Shown piece by piece: positions 44,277 to 52,272 of a stretch of DNA of 64,000 nt. Within the stretch, counting starts at the first letter, position 1. The number at the start of each line of letters is the position of its first letter. A program made the position numbers and the translations under genes. The stretch comes from Bin5 sp965218625 (lineage in GTDB: Bacteria > Chloroflexota > Anaerolineae > Caldilineales > Caldilineaceae), in assembly GCA_965218625.1 (NCBI GenBank), contig CBDCLG010000020.1:62001-126000 (forward strand), written 5' to 3'. A model generated the notes under the pieces. It was not told where the DNA came from. It made no database searches and saw only the letters and a program-made list of their open reading frames with translations.

Positions 44277-44798
44277 TTGGCAAAGTGTCCAAGATGTTGG
44301 GCAGTCATTCCGGGCTTTTCCCGTAATTGTGTCAAGTGCGGTTTGTTCTTGGGAAACGCATACCAGTGGGCGTGTCCTGAATGCGGCAATGCCGTCAGAG
44401 TGCAGGACCAGACGTGTGCCAGATGTGGGTACAGACCTTCGGCGGAAGGAGATTCAAATGAGGACTTTGATCAGGAATCAAATGGAGAGCAGAATGAACA
44501 GAGCGCCGAGGGAAAGGAACAGATGGGTTGGGAACCAGTACCTGTCTGGCAAAAGCAGGAACAGAAACAGAAGGGAGTGCTGACATGGCGGGATTCGGTC
44601 AAGATCGGCTGTGGGGTCGCAATGGCTCCCTACATTTTCGCAATCATCACACTCTTTATCTATGCGGGAGTGTCTATCGCTTTGCTCGTTTTCGATGTCT
44701 TTAGTCAAGACGGAATCGGATTCTTGGTTGAGCAGTTCGGCATCTTGATCGATTGGCTACAAAACCTAGTTAGCGAACGAACAGGAGAGAAACAATGA
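44277..44798 (+). CDS. Passenger gene: double zinc-ribbon membrane protein
   Basis: 173 residues. Two zinc ribbons: CPRC...CVKC (Cys 4, 7, 18, 21) and CPEC...CARC (33, 36, 47, 50). A low-complexity acidic/Gln linker (about 55-100) and one membrane helix (PYIFAIITLFIYAGVSIALLVF, shown by its ends) near 115-138 follow. TTG start after GGGGG. Its stop overlaps the next ATG by four bases. Zinc ribbon plus membrane anchor suggests binding of protein or nucleic acid near the membrane; function unknown. Confidence 0.72.
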   Translation: MAKCPRCWAVIPGFSRNCVKCGLFLGNAYQWACPECGNAVRVQDQTCARCGYRPSAEGDSNEDFDQESNGEQNEQSAEGKEQMGWEPVPVWQKQEQKQKGVLTWRDSVKIGCGVAMAPYIFAIITLFIYAGVSIALLVFDVFSQDGIGFLVEQFGILIDWLQNLVSERTGEKQ

Positions 44799-44962
44799 CC
44801 GTCGAGTTGGAGGAGCGGGTGCGGCGTGTGGAAGCCAGGCAGGACGGTGCCGACGAACGGTTTGGGCTTATCTTGAAGGAGTTGATGGAAGCCAAGAAAG
44901 AACGAACGGAAATCAAGGAGGTGGTGCAGCAGCTTGTTGGAGGCCAGCAAGAGTTGCGCTAG
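44795..44962 (+). CDS. Passenger gene: coiled-coil protein cut short by an amber codon
   Basis: 55 residues to the TAG, Glu/Arg/Lys-rich with heptad spacing (ELEERVRRVEARQDGADERF). After TAG the same frame runs on for 24 sense codons to TAA at about 45037, continuing the pattern: GGQQELR-stop-GQEELRRAI. That repeat strongly suggests the TAG was a CAG (Gln) codon. A related coiled-coil passenger is intact at 55256. ATG overlaps the upstream stop. Confidence 0.6.
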   Translation: MTVELEERVRRVEARQDGADERFGLILKELMEAKKERTEIKEVVQQLVGGQQELR

Positions 44963-45050
44963 GGCCAGGAGGAGCTGCGTAGAGCGATAATTCAGAAACC
45001 GCGCCCTCCTATGACGAGAAGCATCGGCGATCAATAAGGAGAGAATAGAA

Positions 45051-45260
45051 TTGAATCTTCAACAGCAAGAGTATGTCAAAGTGATGACCGCACAAGATTC
45101 TGAAGATTTGGAGGAGCTTGTGTCGTCAGCGGCGGACAGAGAAATGGAACTCCACTCATGGAACATTGCTTCTGATGGAACGATTGTGGTGTTGTTCTTT
45201 CCCGCCACTGAATGGGCTTTAGAGCAAAGAGGGCTTGATATTCAGAGAGATGCAGAGTGA
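45051..45260 (+). CDS. Passenger gene: 69-aa acidic protein
   Basis: TTG start with AAGGAGAG seven bases upstream. 69 residues, rich in Glu and Asp, ending with a beta-strand-like GTIVVLFFPATEWAL. No family recognised. Followed after 15 bp by another small gene with its own ribosome-binding site. Confidence 0.58.
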   Translation: MNLQQQEYVKVMTAQDSEDLEELVSSAADREMELHSWNIASDGTIVVLFFPATEWALEQRGLDIQRDAE

Positions 45261-45275
45261 CAGGAGAAGATTGAA

Positions 45276-45449
45276 ATGTATGAATACAAAATCCTAGAGT
45301 TCCTCGGACGAGTCGAAGGCCAAAAAATATTGAATGAGCACGCGAAAGAAGGGTGGAGGCTGCACACTTTTCAAGTGTACAACTATGAAGATGCTGAAAT
45401 CATTGTGATTTTGGAACGCGAGGTTTCACAAAGTCAGGAAGAATCTTGA
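45276..45449 (+). CDS. Passenger gene: DUF4177-like small protein
   Basis: 57 residues: MYEYKILEFLGRV, LNEHAKEGWRLHTF and a closing EIIVILERE. This is the layout of DUF4177 (YKV..., LNxxGxEGWELV, ILKRE), a small alpha/beta domain of unknown role often found in mobile or phage regions. AGGAG lies nine bases upstream. Last passenger gene; it converges on the transposase gene 42 bp away. Confidence 0.6.
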   Translation: MYEYKILEFLGRVEGQKILNEHAKEGWRLHTFQVYNYEDAEIIVILEREVSQSQEES

Positions 45450-45491
45450 AATCGTATGGGAAAAGAGGATAAGAGGTGAACACTGCTTTGG

Positions 45492-46364
45492 TTACACCAT
45501 CACCGCATCGGTGATGAAGTTCTCGAAAGCGTTAGCGTTGTGGCGGTTGTTGTACTTGTAGCAGGCTTCGACGATGTAGGCGGCGGCATGGTGTTTGCTG
45601 TAGTGGTGGTGCTGGCCGAAGATGGCTCGCTTGACCAGCGACCAGAAGCCTTCAATCGTGTTGGTGTGGATCAGTCCTTGGGCGTAGGCGACGGCGTGAT
45701 TGATGGTGAAGTGAGGGACCCACTCGCGCATTCGGTTGTAGCCAGTGAACTCATCAGTTACCAGTACGGAGTCATCAGCCTTTACGAACTGTCTCAGAAA
45801 GGCTTTCAGCCTCTTTCCAGTAACCTTGTCGGAAGGCTGTGCCACAACCTTGCCACCGCGTGCCAGCGCGCCGATGACGGGCTGTTTCTTGGTGCCACGT
45901 CCACGCTTGGGCGGATCATCATCGTCATGGTCAGACTTGCGAGGTTTGCCGCCGATGTAGGTTTCGTCGGCCTCGACAATGCCGTTCAGGAATACGGCGT
46001 CATCGACCATCGCCTTTCTGATCTGCATTCCCATGCGCCAGGCGGTCGGTTGTGTGACGTTCAGGTCACGGGACAGCTGCAGGCTGGAGACGCTTTTCTT
46101 TGCTTTCAGCAGAATCGCTATGGCAAGGAACCATTTCTGCAACGGCATTCTGGTTGCCTTAAAGATGGTTCCGGTCAGCACGTTGTAGCTGTTATGGCAT
46201 TTGTGGCAGTTCCAGCGGCCCACACGTTCATTCTCACGTTTGCGCGCTACCTTGTCGGAACCACAGAACGGGCAGGTAGGCTCATCGGCCCAACGTGCTT
46301 GTTCCAGATGACTGATGCAATGTTGCAGTGTCGGGAATCTCTCGAAAATCGTTACCAAATCCAT
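45492..46364 (-). CDS. IS1595-family transposase (ISXO2-like DDE domain)
   Basis: 290 residues. N-terminal zinc ribbon (CPFCGSDK, Cys 31/34 and 53/56), a helix-turn-helix-like part (SSLQLSRDLNVTQPTAWRM), then the DDE domain: VEADETYIGG (Asp 133), LVTDEFTGY (Asp 204) and NTIEGFWSLVKR (Asn 235, Glu 238). All catalytic positions are intact and no frameshift is seen, so it may be active. ATG 46364 has AAGGAG seven bases upstream, and a TATAAT box lies at 46381-46386 on the minus strand. Confidence 0.92.
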   Translation of the reverse strand: MDLVTIFERFPTLQHCISHLEQARWADEPTCPFCGSDKVARKRENERVGRWNCHKCHNSYNVLTGTIFKATRMPLQKWFLAIAILLKAKKSVSSLQLSRDLNVTQPTAWRMGMQIRKAMVDDAVFLNGIVEADETYIGGKPRKSDHDDDDPPKRGRGTKKQPVIGALARGGKVVAQPSDKVTGKRLKAFLRQFVKADDSVLVTDEFTGYNRMREWVPHFTINHAVAYAQGLIHTNTIEGFWSLVKRAIFGQHHHYSKHHAAAYIVEACYKYNNRHNANAFENFITDAVMV

Positions 46365-46412
46365 CGGGCACTCCTTCTTGATTATACCCTTAAGTGTACC
46401 CGATAAATGTTT

Positions 46413-46437
46413 GCTTGTCAAGCCCCGAACTTATAAT
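46413..46437 (-). repeat. Right terminal inverted repeat
   Basis: Inward reading from 46437 matches the left end (ATTATAAGTT, one mismatch, GGGGCTTG). A TTGACA within it lies 29 bp from the transposase -10 box, too far to act as its -35 here. Confidence 0.85.
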
Positions 46438-46538
46438 AGTCAAAATTTTAGGGACAGAAGCAGGGTGCGTGAGGCCGATTGTCGGCATCGGCGCCTCCCG
46501 CGCCCGATTTCGGGCTGAATCGGCGCCAATACCGCCCC

Positions 46539-47414
46539 CTACAGCGAATAGAACTGCATCGCCGTCGCGCGGAACAGGCGCATCTCGGCGTCGGCGTCGA
46601 GAGGCCCAAGCGCGGCGCGCACCGCCTGCAGACCGCCGCCGTAGTCCGACTGCAGCAGCACCAGCGGCCAGTCGCTTCCCCACGCCAGCCGCTCCGGCCC
46701 GAACTGCTCCAGCAGGAAATGGAGCGGCGGCCGTAACTGTTCGAGCTCCCAGCCCTCACCCTGGCTGGCGTAGATCTGCTCCATATCGGCGGCGCGCGGC
46801 CCGATCGAGAGTTTGCAGACCGCGTCCGTATTTGCGGCCGCCGCCCGCATATATTCGCGCCAGGCAGCAAAATCGCTGCCCCGCCGCAGGTCGGGCTTAC
46901 CGATGTGATCGATTATCCCCTTGAGACCAGGCGCCTTCTCATATACGCCCGGGATATCCTTCAGATGGCCGGTCACAACGAGAAAGTCCAAAGTGAGACC
47001 GCGCTCCGCCACCCTGCGGATGCCTTCGATCACGCCGGGGCGGGTCAGAATCTCCGCGTCCGGATGCCCTTCACAGCGCAGGCGGACACCCCTGAATTTG
47101 GGAATCTCCGCCAGGGCATCCAACTCCTGCTCCAGTGACGGGCTCTCCAGGTCGGCATAGGCGACCATGGCGCCGACAAAATCGGACGAGGCCGCAAAAT
47201 CAGCCAGCGCCCGGTTGTCCTCGGCTGTCGTGCCCGCCTCGACCAGCACACAGCTCTTGACGCCGACCGCGGCGGCAGCGTCGATCAGGTCTGGCGGCCC
47301 GAAGGTGCGAAAAATGACCGGCGGCGGCTGCCACGCCCGCCGCAGCAGCTCCAACCGCCAGAAATGCACGTGCGTGTCCACTATGCCCAACTCGGCAAGT
47401 TCCTGATTGCTCAC
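46539..47414 (-). CDS. Amidohydrolase-2 family protein, L-fuconolactonase-like
   Basis: 291 residues, TIM-barrel hydrolase. HxH in GIVDTHVHFW, a conserved IIDHIGKPDLRRG near residue 170 and the Asp in LAWGSDWPLVL are the fuconolactonase/COG3618 pattern, pointing to sugar lactone hydrolysis. GTG 47414 follows GGGGGGAAG; a much longer upstream frame is non-coding. The element's right end lies 100 bp past the stop. It is downstream of a tagatose-epimerase-like gene on the same strand. Confidence 0.87.
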   Translation of the reverse strand: MSNQELAELGIVDTHVHFWRLELLRRAWQPPPVIFRTFGPPDLIDAAAAVGVKSCVLVEAGTTAEDNRALADFAASSDFVGAMVAYADLESPSLEQELDALAEIPKFRGVRLRCEGHPDAEILTRPGVIEGIRRVAERGLTLDFLVVTGHLKDIPGVYEKAPGLKGIIDHIGKPDLRRGSDFAAWREYMRAAAANTDAVCKLSIGPRAADMEQIYASQGEGWELEQLRPPLHFLLEQFGPERLAWGSDWPLVLLQSDYGGGLQAVRAALGPLDADAEMRLFRATAMQFYSL

Positions 47415-47482
47415 CCTTCCCCCCTTGCCAACGGCCAAAGAGATTGGCCGCTCGCCCCGGCATTTGCCTATGATCGAGCCGC

Positions 47483-48328
47483 TCAGCCGCGCAGGACCCT
47501 TTTCAGAAAGGCCAGGCCATCGCGTCCCAGAGCCTCCGGCGACTCCGTCAGGGGACGCCAGAAGTGCGCCAGCGGGCCAATCCAGCTCAGATGGTTGAAC
47601 GACTCTACAATTACATGGCCTTCGTAGCCAGCCGCCCGCAACCCGTCCGACACCTGCCGCCACTGTACAACACCGGTTCCAGGCGTGCCGCGGTGGCTTT
47701 CGTTCGCGTGAAAGTGAACCAGCTTGTGGCCGGCCAGGCGGATCGCGCCGGCCAGGTCTTGCTCTTCGAGACTCATGTGAAACGAATCGAGATGAATGCC
47801 GACCGCCGGATGGTCGGTGAGTTCGATCAGCTCGCGCCCGTGCGCAGCCGTCGTGAGCAGATTGTTCTCGTAACGATTGAGGATCTCGACCGCGACGACG
47901 ACCCCGGCATCCGACGCGTAATCTCCCAACTCGCGCAGACTTTCCGCTGCGCGTTCAAAGCGGCCGCGGCGCGCGTCGGGCGAGAGCAGCTCCTTACCGC
48001 CGCAACCGGCGACCGCGCCCGAAAGCGGCGTCGCGCCCACGGCCGCGCACAGGTCGATGCAGCGCCGCGCGTAGGCCAACCCGTTCTGCCTCGCCTCAAC
48101 AGAATCTTGCGAAAGGTCGCGGTCCGGTCCGAACAGGCCGACGACCGAACAGGCCAGCCCCTCGTCGGCCAGCGTTCTCCGCAAAAGCCGCTCGTTGACG
48201 ACCGAATCGTCCTCGAGAGCGAATTCGACCACCTCGCCCCCCAGCGCCCTGACCAGCGGAATCAGCGCCAGGTGCATGTCGGTGCGAAACGGAGCATCCC
48301 AGATCCAGAGGTTGAGACCGAGTTTCAT
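47483..48328 (-). CDS. Sugar 3-epimerase-like TIM barrel (D-tagatose/D-psicose 3-epimerase type)
   Basis: 281 residues. Metal ligands of the ketose 3-epimerases are all visible: Glu in VAVEILNRYENNLL, Asp in GIHLDSFHM, His in FHANESHRGTPG and Glu in VIVESFN. The HxNExHRGxPG block is especially diagnostic for the fold branch. It should interconvert free ketoses by C3 epimerisation. Lies between another TIM-barrel gene (18 bp away) and the lactonase. Confidence 0.88.
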   Translation of the reverse strand: MKLGLNLWIWDAPFRTDMHLALIPLVRALGGEVVEFALEDDSVVNERLLRRTLADEGLACSVVGLFGPDRDLSQDSVEARQNGLAYARRCIDLCAAVGATPLSGAVAGCGGKELLSPDARRGRFERAAESLRELGDYASDAGVVVAVEILNRYENNLLTTAAHGRELIELTDHPAVGIHLDSFHMSLEEQDLAGAIRLAGHKLVHFHANESHRGTPGTGVVQWRQVSDGLRAAGYEGHVIVESFNHLSWIGPLAHFWRPLTESPEALGRDGLAFLKRVLRG

Positions 48329-48346
48329 CGCCGCGCCTCGGCTCTG

Positions 48347-49309
48347 CTACTCATACCAGAGCCGGGCGGCCGGCTTGCGGATCATAACGCTCTGCAACAA
48401 CTTCACCGCCAGCTCGAAGCCCTCTTCGGGGTCGATCAACGGGTCCTCATGCTCGATCGAAAGGACGTCGTCATAGCCAGCCAGCTGCAGCGCGCTGACG
48501 AATTCGCGCCAGAAATCTTCGCCGTTGCCGTAGCCGACCGTGCGGAAAATCCAGCTGCGCCTCTCCTTGTCCTGGAACGAGTAAGGGTCAAGGAAGCCAT
48601 TGACGCGCACGTTGTGGGGGTCCAGCCGGCTGTCCTTGGCGTGCACGTGATAGATCGAGTCTCCGAGCGCCCGGATCACCTCCGGCAACTCCATCCCCTG
48701 CCATATCAGGTGGGACGGGTCCAGGTTGCAGCCGATAACCGGACCGACCTCGTCGCGCATACGCAGCAGCTGGTCGGTCCGGAACACCATGCTGCCGGCG
48801 TGCATCTCCATGCACAGCTGCACGCCGTGGTCGTCGGCGGCAATGACCTCCTCCTTCCAGTACGGAATGAGCCGCTCGTTCCACTGCCATTCGTACATCT
48901 GCATAAGCCGCGGCGGGTAGGGGTAGAGGATCCAGTTCGGCTCCCGGTCGCCCGGAACGGCTTCCGGCAGCCCGGAGAGAAGCGTCAGGCGGGTAACCCC
49001 CAGTTTCGCGGCCAGCGCATACGTGTCGCGCAGCTCCTTCCGGTAGGGGTCGGCGATCGCCGGGTCGGGATGGAGCGGTTCGCCGTGAATGGCGAAGGCG
49101 CTGATCTCGAGCCCGTATTCGGCCAGTGTGGCCTCAAAGGTCTCCAAGGCAGCCTGGTCCGCCAGCAGCTCGGCCGGGTCGCAGTGGTTCTTAGGGAAGA
49201 AGCCGCCGGTCCCGATCTCGATCGCCTCCAGCCCCATTTCGTGCATGCGCCGGGCCGCTTCCCGCAACGGCTGCTCTACAAATACTGTCGAGATGGCTCC
49301 CAGTTTCAT
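48347..49309 (-). CDS. Sugar phosphate isomerase/epimerase-family TIM barrel
   Basis: 320 residues. Glu in AIEIGTGGFFPKN, Glu in CMEMHAGSMV, Asp and His in GCNLDPSHLIWQG, His in YHVHAKDSR and Glu in LSIEHEDPL fit the metal site. First gene of a minus-strand operon driven by a consensus promoter (49372-49399), with GGGAGAC before the ATG. A related protein is encoded divergently at 49707. Substrate unknown. Confidence 0.88.
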   Translation of the reverse strand: MKLGAISTVFVEQPLREAARRMHEMGLEAIEIGTGGFFPKNHCDPAELLADQAALETFEATLAEYGLEISAFAIHGEPLHPDPAIADPYRKELRDTYALAAKLGVTRLTLLSGLPEAVPGDREPNWILYPYPPRLMQMYEWQWNERLIPYWKEEVIAADDHGVQLCMEMHAGSMVFRTDQLLRMRDEVGPVIGCNLDPSHLIWQGMELPEVIRALGDSIYHVHAKDSRLDPHNVRVNGFLDPYSFQDKERRSWIFRTVGYGNGEDFWREFVSALQLAGYDDVLSIEHEDPLIDPEEGFELAVKLLQSVMIRKPAARLWYE

Positions 49310-49371
49310 GGCTGTCTCCCTGGCACGAAGTGGTAAGGAACGGTGGGACCCTCAGGGCCTGTGCAGGGGGC

Positions 49372-49399
49372 ATTATACACGCCGCATCGCTCCTGTCAA
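49372..49399 (-). promoter_or_regulatory. Consensus sigma70 promoter for the minus-strand operon
   Basis: TTGACA (49394-49399) and TATAAT (49372-49377), both perfect, with 16 bp between. The start would be near 49365, 55 nt before the ATG. An inverted repeat CGAATC-6-GATTCG (49407-49424) lies just upstream. Confidence 0.82.
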
Positions 49400-49528
49400 C
49401 GGCCTCCGAATCGGCCCAGATTCGCCCCGACGGGGACCATTTCGGGTAATCAGACCGGCAGTAGACCGCCATTGCCAGACGTAACGGGATGCCCGGCAAA
49501 CTGCCCGCTCGGGGCAAGCAATCACTTT

Positions 49529-49557
49529 TTGACACCCTTCACGGACTTCCCTATAAT
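49529..49557 (+). promoter_or_regulatory. Consensus sigma70 promoter for the plus-strand operon
   Basis: Perfect TTGACA (49529-49534), 17 bp, perfect TATAAT (49552-49557). Start near 49564, giving a 143-nt leader before ATG 49707. The two promoters diverge, with about 130 bp between their -35 boxes. Confidence 0.85.
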
Positions 49558-49706
49558 GCGCTCAAGAAGAGGTTCTTCTCTCCCCAACATTGCGCCTGTC
49601 GAGCAAACGCGAGCCAGCGGAGGATGCAAGCGTCCAACACAACCTCAGCGGCCAAAAACCGTCTGAGTCCGCCCAAGCTCCCCTCATCAAGCGAAAGGCA
49701 GCCAGA

Positions 49707-50714
49707 ATGAAACTCGGCATGAATACCTTCTTCATCAGCATGTTGGACTTCGAAGACGGGTTGCAGTTCTGCCAGGAACAGGAGGTCGTGGCGATGGAAG
49801 TGGCCGCAATCGGCCCCGGCGCCAAGAAATACTGCAACGTCGACAAGCTGCTGGCCGACCAGGGCGAGCTCGACCGCTGGCTGGACGCGTTCGCCGCCCG
49901 CGGCCTTGAAATCTACTCTTTCGCCGGCCACGGCACGCCGCTCGTACCCGACAAGCGCATCGCAGCGGAGTATTCGCGCGAGTTTCGCAATACGTGCAAG
50001 TTCATGGAAAAGATCGGCTGCACGCGCCTTGCGCTCGTGGCCGGTCTGCCCGAGGGCGCCGAAGGCGACAGCCTGCCGGCATGGATCGTCAATACCGACC
50101 TGCCCTTCCTGCGCGATGCCCTCGAATGGCAATGGGAGCAGCGGCTGCTGCCCTTCTGGCGCGAGCACGGCAAAATCGCCGCCGATCACGGTGTAACCAT
50201 CTGCTTCGAGATGCAGATCAACGACATGGTCCACAACCCCGTCAAGCTGCGGCGCCTGCGCGACGAGCTCGGCCCCGTCGTCGCCTGCAACTTCGACATC
50301 TCCCACATGTGGGTGCAGGGGATCGACCCCTTTGAGGCCATCCACGAGCTCAGCGACCTGATCCAGGCCGTCCATCTCAAAGATACGCTGATCCACGAAC
50401 CGAATCTGCGCCTGCGCGGCTACTTCGACTCGACCGACCTCAAGCAGTTCCAGCACCGTTCCTGGACCTTCACCATCCCCGGCTGGGGCCACGACGCCAC
50501 AACCTGGCGCGAGGTCATATCGACGCTCCGTTTCATCGGCTATAGCGGTATCCTCACGCTTGAGATGGAGAGCGAGTACATCGAAATGAAGGAGGGTCTG
50601 GAAAAAGCTGCCGAATTCATCAGGCCGATGCTGCTGGAGAACCCCGTCGGGCCGACCTGGTGGGAGGTCGCTGCGGTTCACGAGCTTTGGCAGGAGACGA
50701 AGGAGGGTGAATGA
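49707..50714 (+). CDS. Sugar phosphate isomerase/epimerase-family TIM barrel
   Basis: 335 residues. Glu in AMEVAAIGPG, Glu in CFEMQINDMV, Asp and His in CNFDISHMWVQG, His in AVHLKDTL and Glu in LTLEMESEY. It resembles the product of 48347-49309 in the order of motifs (EWQWEQRLLPFW/EWQWNERLIPYW), so the two are likely paralogues. ATG 49707 begins the usual MKLGMN start; the longer frame runs into the leader. First gene before the Tat-type binding protein. Confidence 0.88.
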   Translation: MKLGMNTFFISMLDFEDGLQFCQEQEVVAMEVAAIGPGAKKYCNVDKLLADQGELDRWLDAFAARGLEIYSFAGHGTPLVPDKRIAAEYSREFRNTCKFMEKIGCTRLALVAGLPEGAEGDSLPAWIVNTDLPFLRDALEWQWEQRLLPFWREHGKIAADHGVTICFEMQINDMVHNPVKLRRLRDELGPVVACNFDISHMWVQGIDPFEAIHELSDLIQAVHLKDTLIHEPNLRLRGYFDSTDLKQFQHRSWTFTIPGWGHDATTWREVISTLRFIGYSGILTLEMESEYIEMKEGLEKAAEFIRPMLLENPVGPTWWEVAAVHELWQETKEGE

Positions 50715-50798
50715 CAGAATCTGCAACAGTTTGGTAATTCATTCAGCGTAGTCTTACAAAAGTATTGTTCAGGCAACAAACGCTAAGGAGAAAGCAGA

Positions 50799-52196
50799 AT
50801 GGCTGAGAACGTCACCGTCAACGAAGTGAACGACAGTCCGAGCGGCGCGCCGAAGGGCCTGAGCCGCCGCCAGTTTCTCCGCAACACCGCCGTCGTCGCC
50901 GGCGCAGGCCTGCTGGCAGTTGCCTGCGAGGCGCCGCAGACGGTCACGGTTGAAGTCCCGGCGGAGCAGATGGTCCTGCGCATGTGGACGACCCGCTTCT
51001 TCAACCCCAACATCAACCTTCATCTCAACGAGGAAGCCCAGAAAGCCGGTCGCGAAATTGGCTTCGTCGTCGACGTCGAGGCCATCCCCGGCGGCTTCCA
51101 GGAGTTCGCCGCCAAGCTGTCGGCCGCGGCTGAGGGCGGCACATTGCCCGACATCTTCTCGCCCCAGCTGGCGACGCAGACCTTCATGCGCGATGGCCGC
51201 ATGCTTCCGATCCAGGAGGTCTGGGACGAAGTGGGTGAGGGCCTCGGCGGTTGGCACCCGACCGCCGAGCGCAACTTCATGATCGAGGGCACAGGCTATA
51301 TGCTAGACATCGGCTTCGCGCCGGCATTCATGCACATTCGCGAAGACCTGGTCAACGAGGCGGGCTTCACGCTGCCGTTCGCCGACCTGGAGGAGATGGT
51401 CGCGTTCGGCCTGGAGTACACCAACGCCGACGAAAACCTGTACGGCCTCGGCTTCGCCTACGGCGTGTCCGATGACCTGATGCACCTGCAGCCCCTGATG
51501 TGGGCATTCGGCGGCGCCGCCTTCAACGAGGAGGGCGACATCACCATCGACTCGCCCGAAAACATCGAGGCGCTCCAGTGGTACACCGACCTCTACACCG
51601 TACACGAGGTTGTGCCGCCGGCCGCGGTCAACTGGGAGGGCGGCGGCAACAACCAGGGTTACCTCACCGGACAGATCGCCACGGCGATGAACCCGGGCAG
51701 CATCCTGGCCGCTGTGCGCCGCGGCGATACGCCGATCGAGGACCTGCTCGAAAAGACATACCTGGCGCCGTGGCCGCAGCGAACTGCCGAAATCGGCCCA
51801 CAAGCCCAGACCGAGGCCGGACAGGCATTCGGCGTCAACAAGGAGTCCAACTTCCCCGATGCGGCGCAGGATGTCTTGCGCCACCTGTGGTCGCCCGACG
51901 TCTACATCAAGATGATGCAGATGGGACAGAGCTATCTCTTCCCGGCCCTGATGGGCGCCTACGAAGATCCCTACTTCTCCGAGGACCGCTGGAACCGGCA
52001 GGTCGTCGAAAACGTGGTGCCCATCATGCGCGACGAGTCCTGGCCGGCCACGCCCGCGCCGTGGACCAGCATGTGGCTGACGTGGGCCGGCAGAGCCTGC
52101 TCGCGCGTCATCCTCGACGGTCTCTCCGCGGCGGAGGCGATGAAGGAAGCGCACGATATCGTGGCGTCAGCCAGAGATGATTTCCTGAGCGGCTGA
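50799..52196 (+). CDS. ABC transporter sugar-binding protein with Tat lipoprotein signal
   Basis: 465 residues. Twin-arginine motif SRRQFLRNTAV followed by GLLAVACEAP, a Tat signal with a lipobox Cys, so it is exported folded and anchored. Mature part is SBP_bac_1-like: FAAKLSAAAEGGTLPDIFS, AFGGAAFNEEGDITIDSPEN and a WTSMWLTWAGRA end. AAGGAGAAAG precedes the ATG. Gap of 84 bp from the TIM-barrel gene. Confidence 0.9.
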   Translation: MAENVTVNEVNDSPSGAPKGLSRRQFLRNTAVVAGAGLLAVACEAPQTVTVEVPAEQMVLRMWTTRFFNPNINLHLNEEAQKAGREIGFVVDVEAIPGGFQEFAAKLSAAAEGGTLPDIFSPQLATQTFMRDGRMLPIQEVWDEVGEGLGGWHPTAERNFMIEGTGYMLDIGFAPAFMHIREDLVNEAGFTLPFADLEEMVAFGLEYTNADENLYGLGFAYGVSDDLMHLQPLMWAFGGAAFNEEGDITIDSPENIEALQWYTDLYTVHEVVPPAAVNWEGGGNNQGYLTGQIATAMNPGSILAAVRRGDTPIEDLLEKTYLAPWPQRTAEIGPQAQTEAGQAFGVNKESNFPDAAQDVLRHLWSPDVYIKMMQMGQSYLFPALMGAYEDPYFSEDRWNRQVVENVVPIMRDESWPATPAPWTSMWLTWAGRACSRVILDGLSAAEAMKEAHDIVASARDDFLSG

Positions 52197-52214
52197 GCCG
52201 ACAAGCCAACAATG

Positions 52215-52250
52215 GCCAGTGGCCGGCCCATTCTGCGGCCACTGGCTTTT
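52215..52250 (+). terminator. Intrinsic-terminator-like hairpin after the binding-protein gene
   Basis: GCCAGTGGCCG/CGGCCACTGGC, a perfect 11-bp stem with 10-nt loop, followed by TTTT. It lies between the binding protein and permease genes, so it probably lets only part of the transcripts continue. Confidence 0.7.
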
Positions 52251-52272
52251 CTCCACAGACTAGGACATAGTC

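Larger units (their letters stand above)
43423..46437. mobile_element. IS1595-family element of 3.0 kb carrying passenger genes
   Basis: Bounded by matching ends: ATTATAAGTTTGGGGCTTG at 43423 and ATTATAAGTTCGGGGCTTG read inward from 46437. It contains an IS1595-type transposase gene (minus, right end) and about seven small genes on both strands, several with four-base overlaps. Base composition is visibly more AT-rich than the flanks. No 8-bp target duplication is found (GGAAAGCA versus AGTCAAAA). IS1595-family elements with passenger genes are known; the contents here are unfamiliar to me. Confidence 0.85.

Noticed and set aside
44111..44389. 92-codon minus-strand frame inside the mobile element
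   Set aside because: It opposes the zinc-ribbon gene, which has its own strong leader and zinc motifs.
46415..46422. TTGACA in the right terminal repeat as -35 of the transposase promoter
   Set aside because: It lies 29 bp from the TATAAT box. It could only work after insertion next to another -10.
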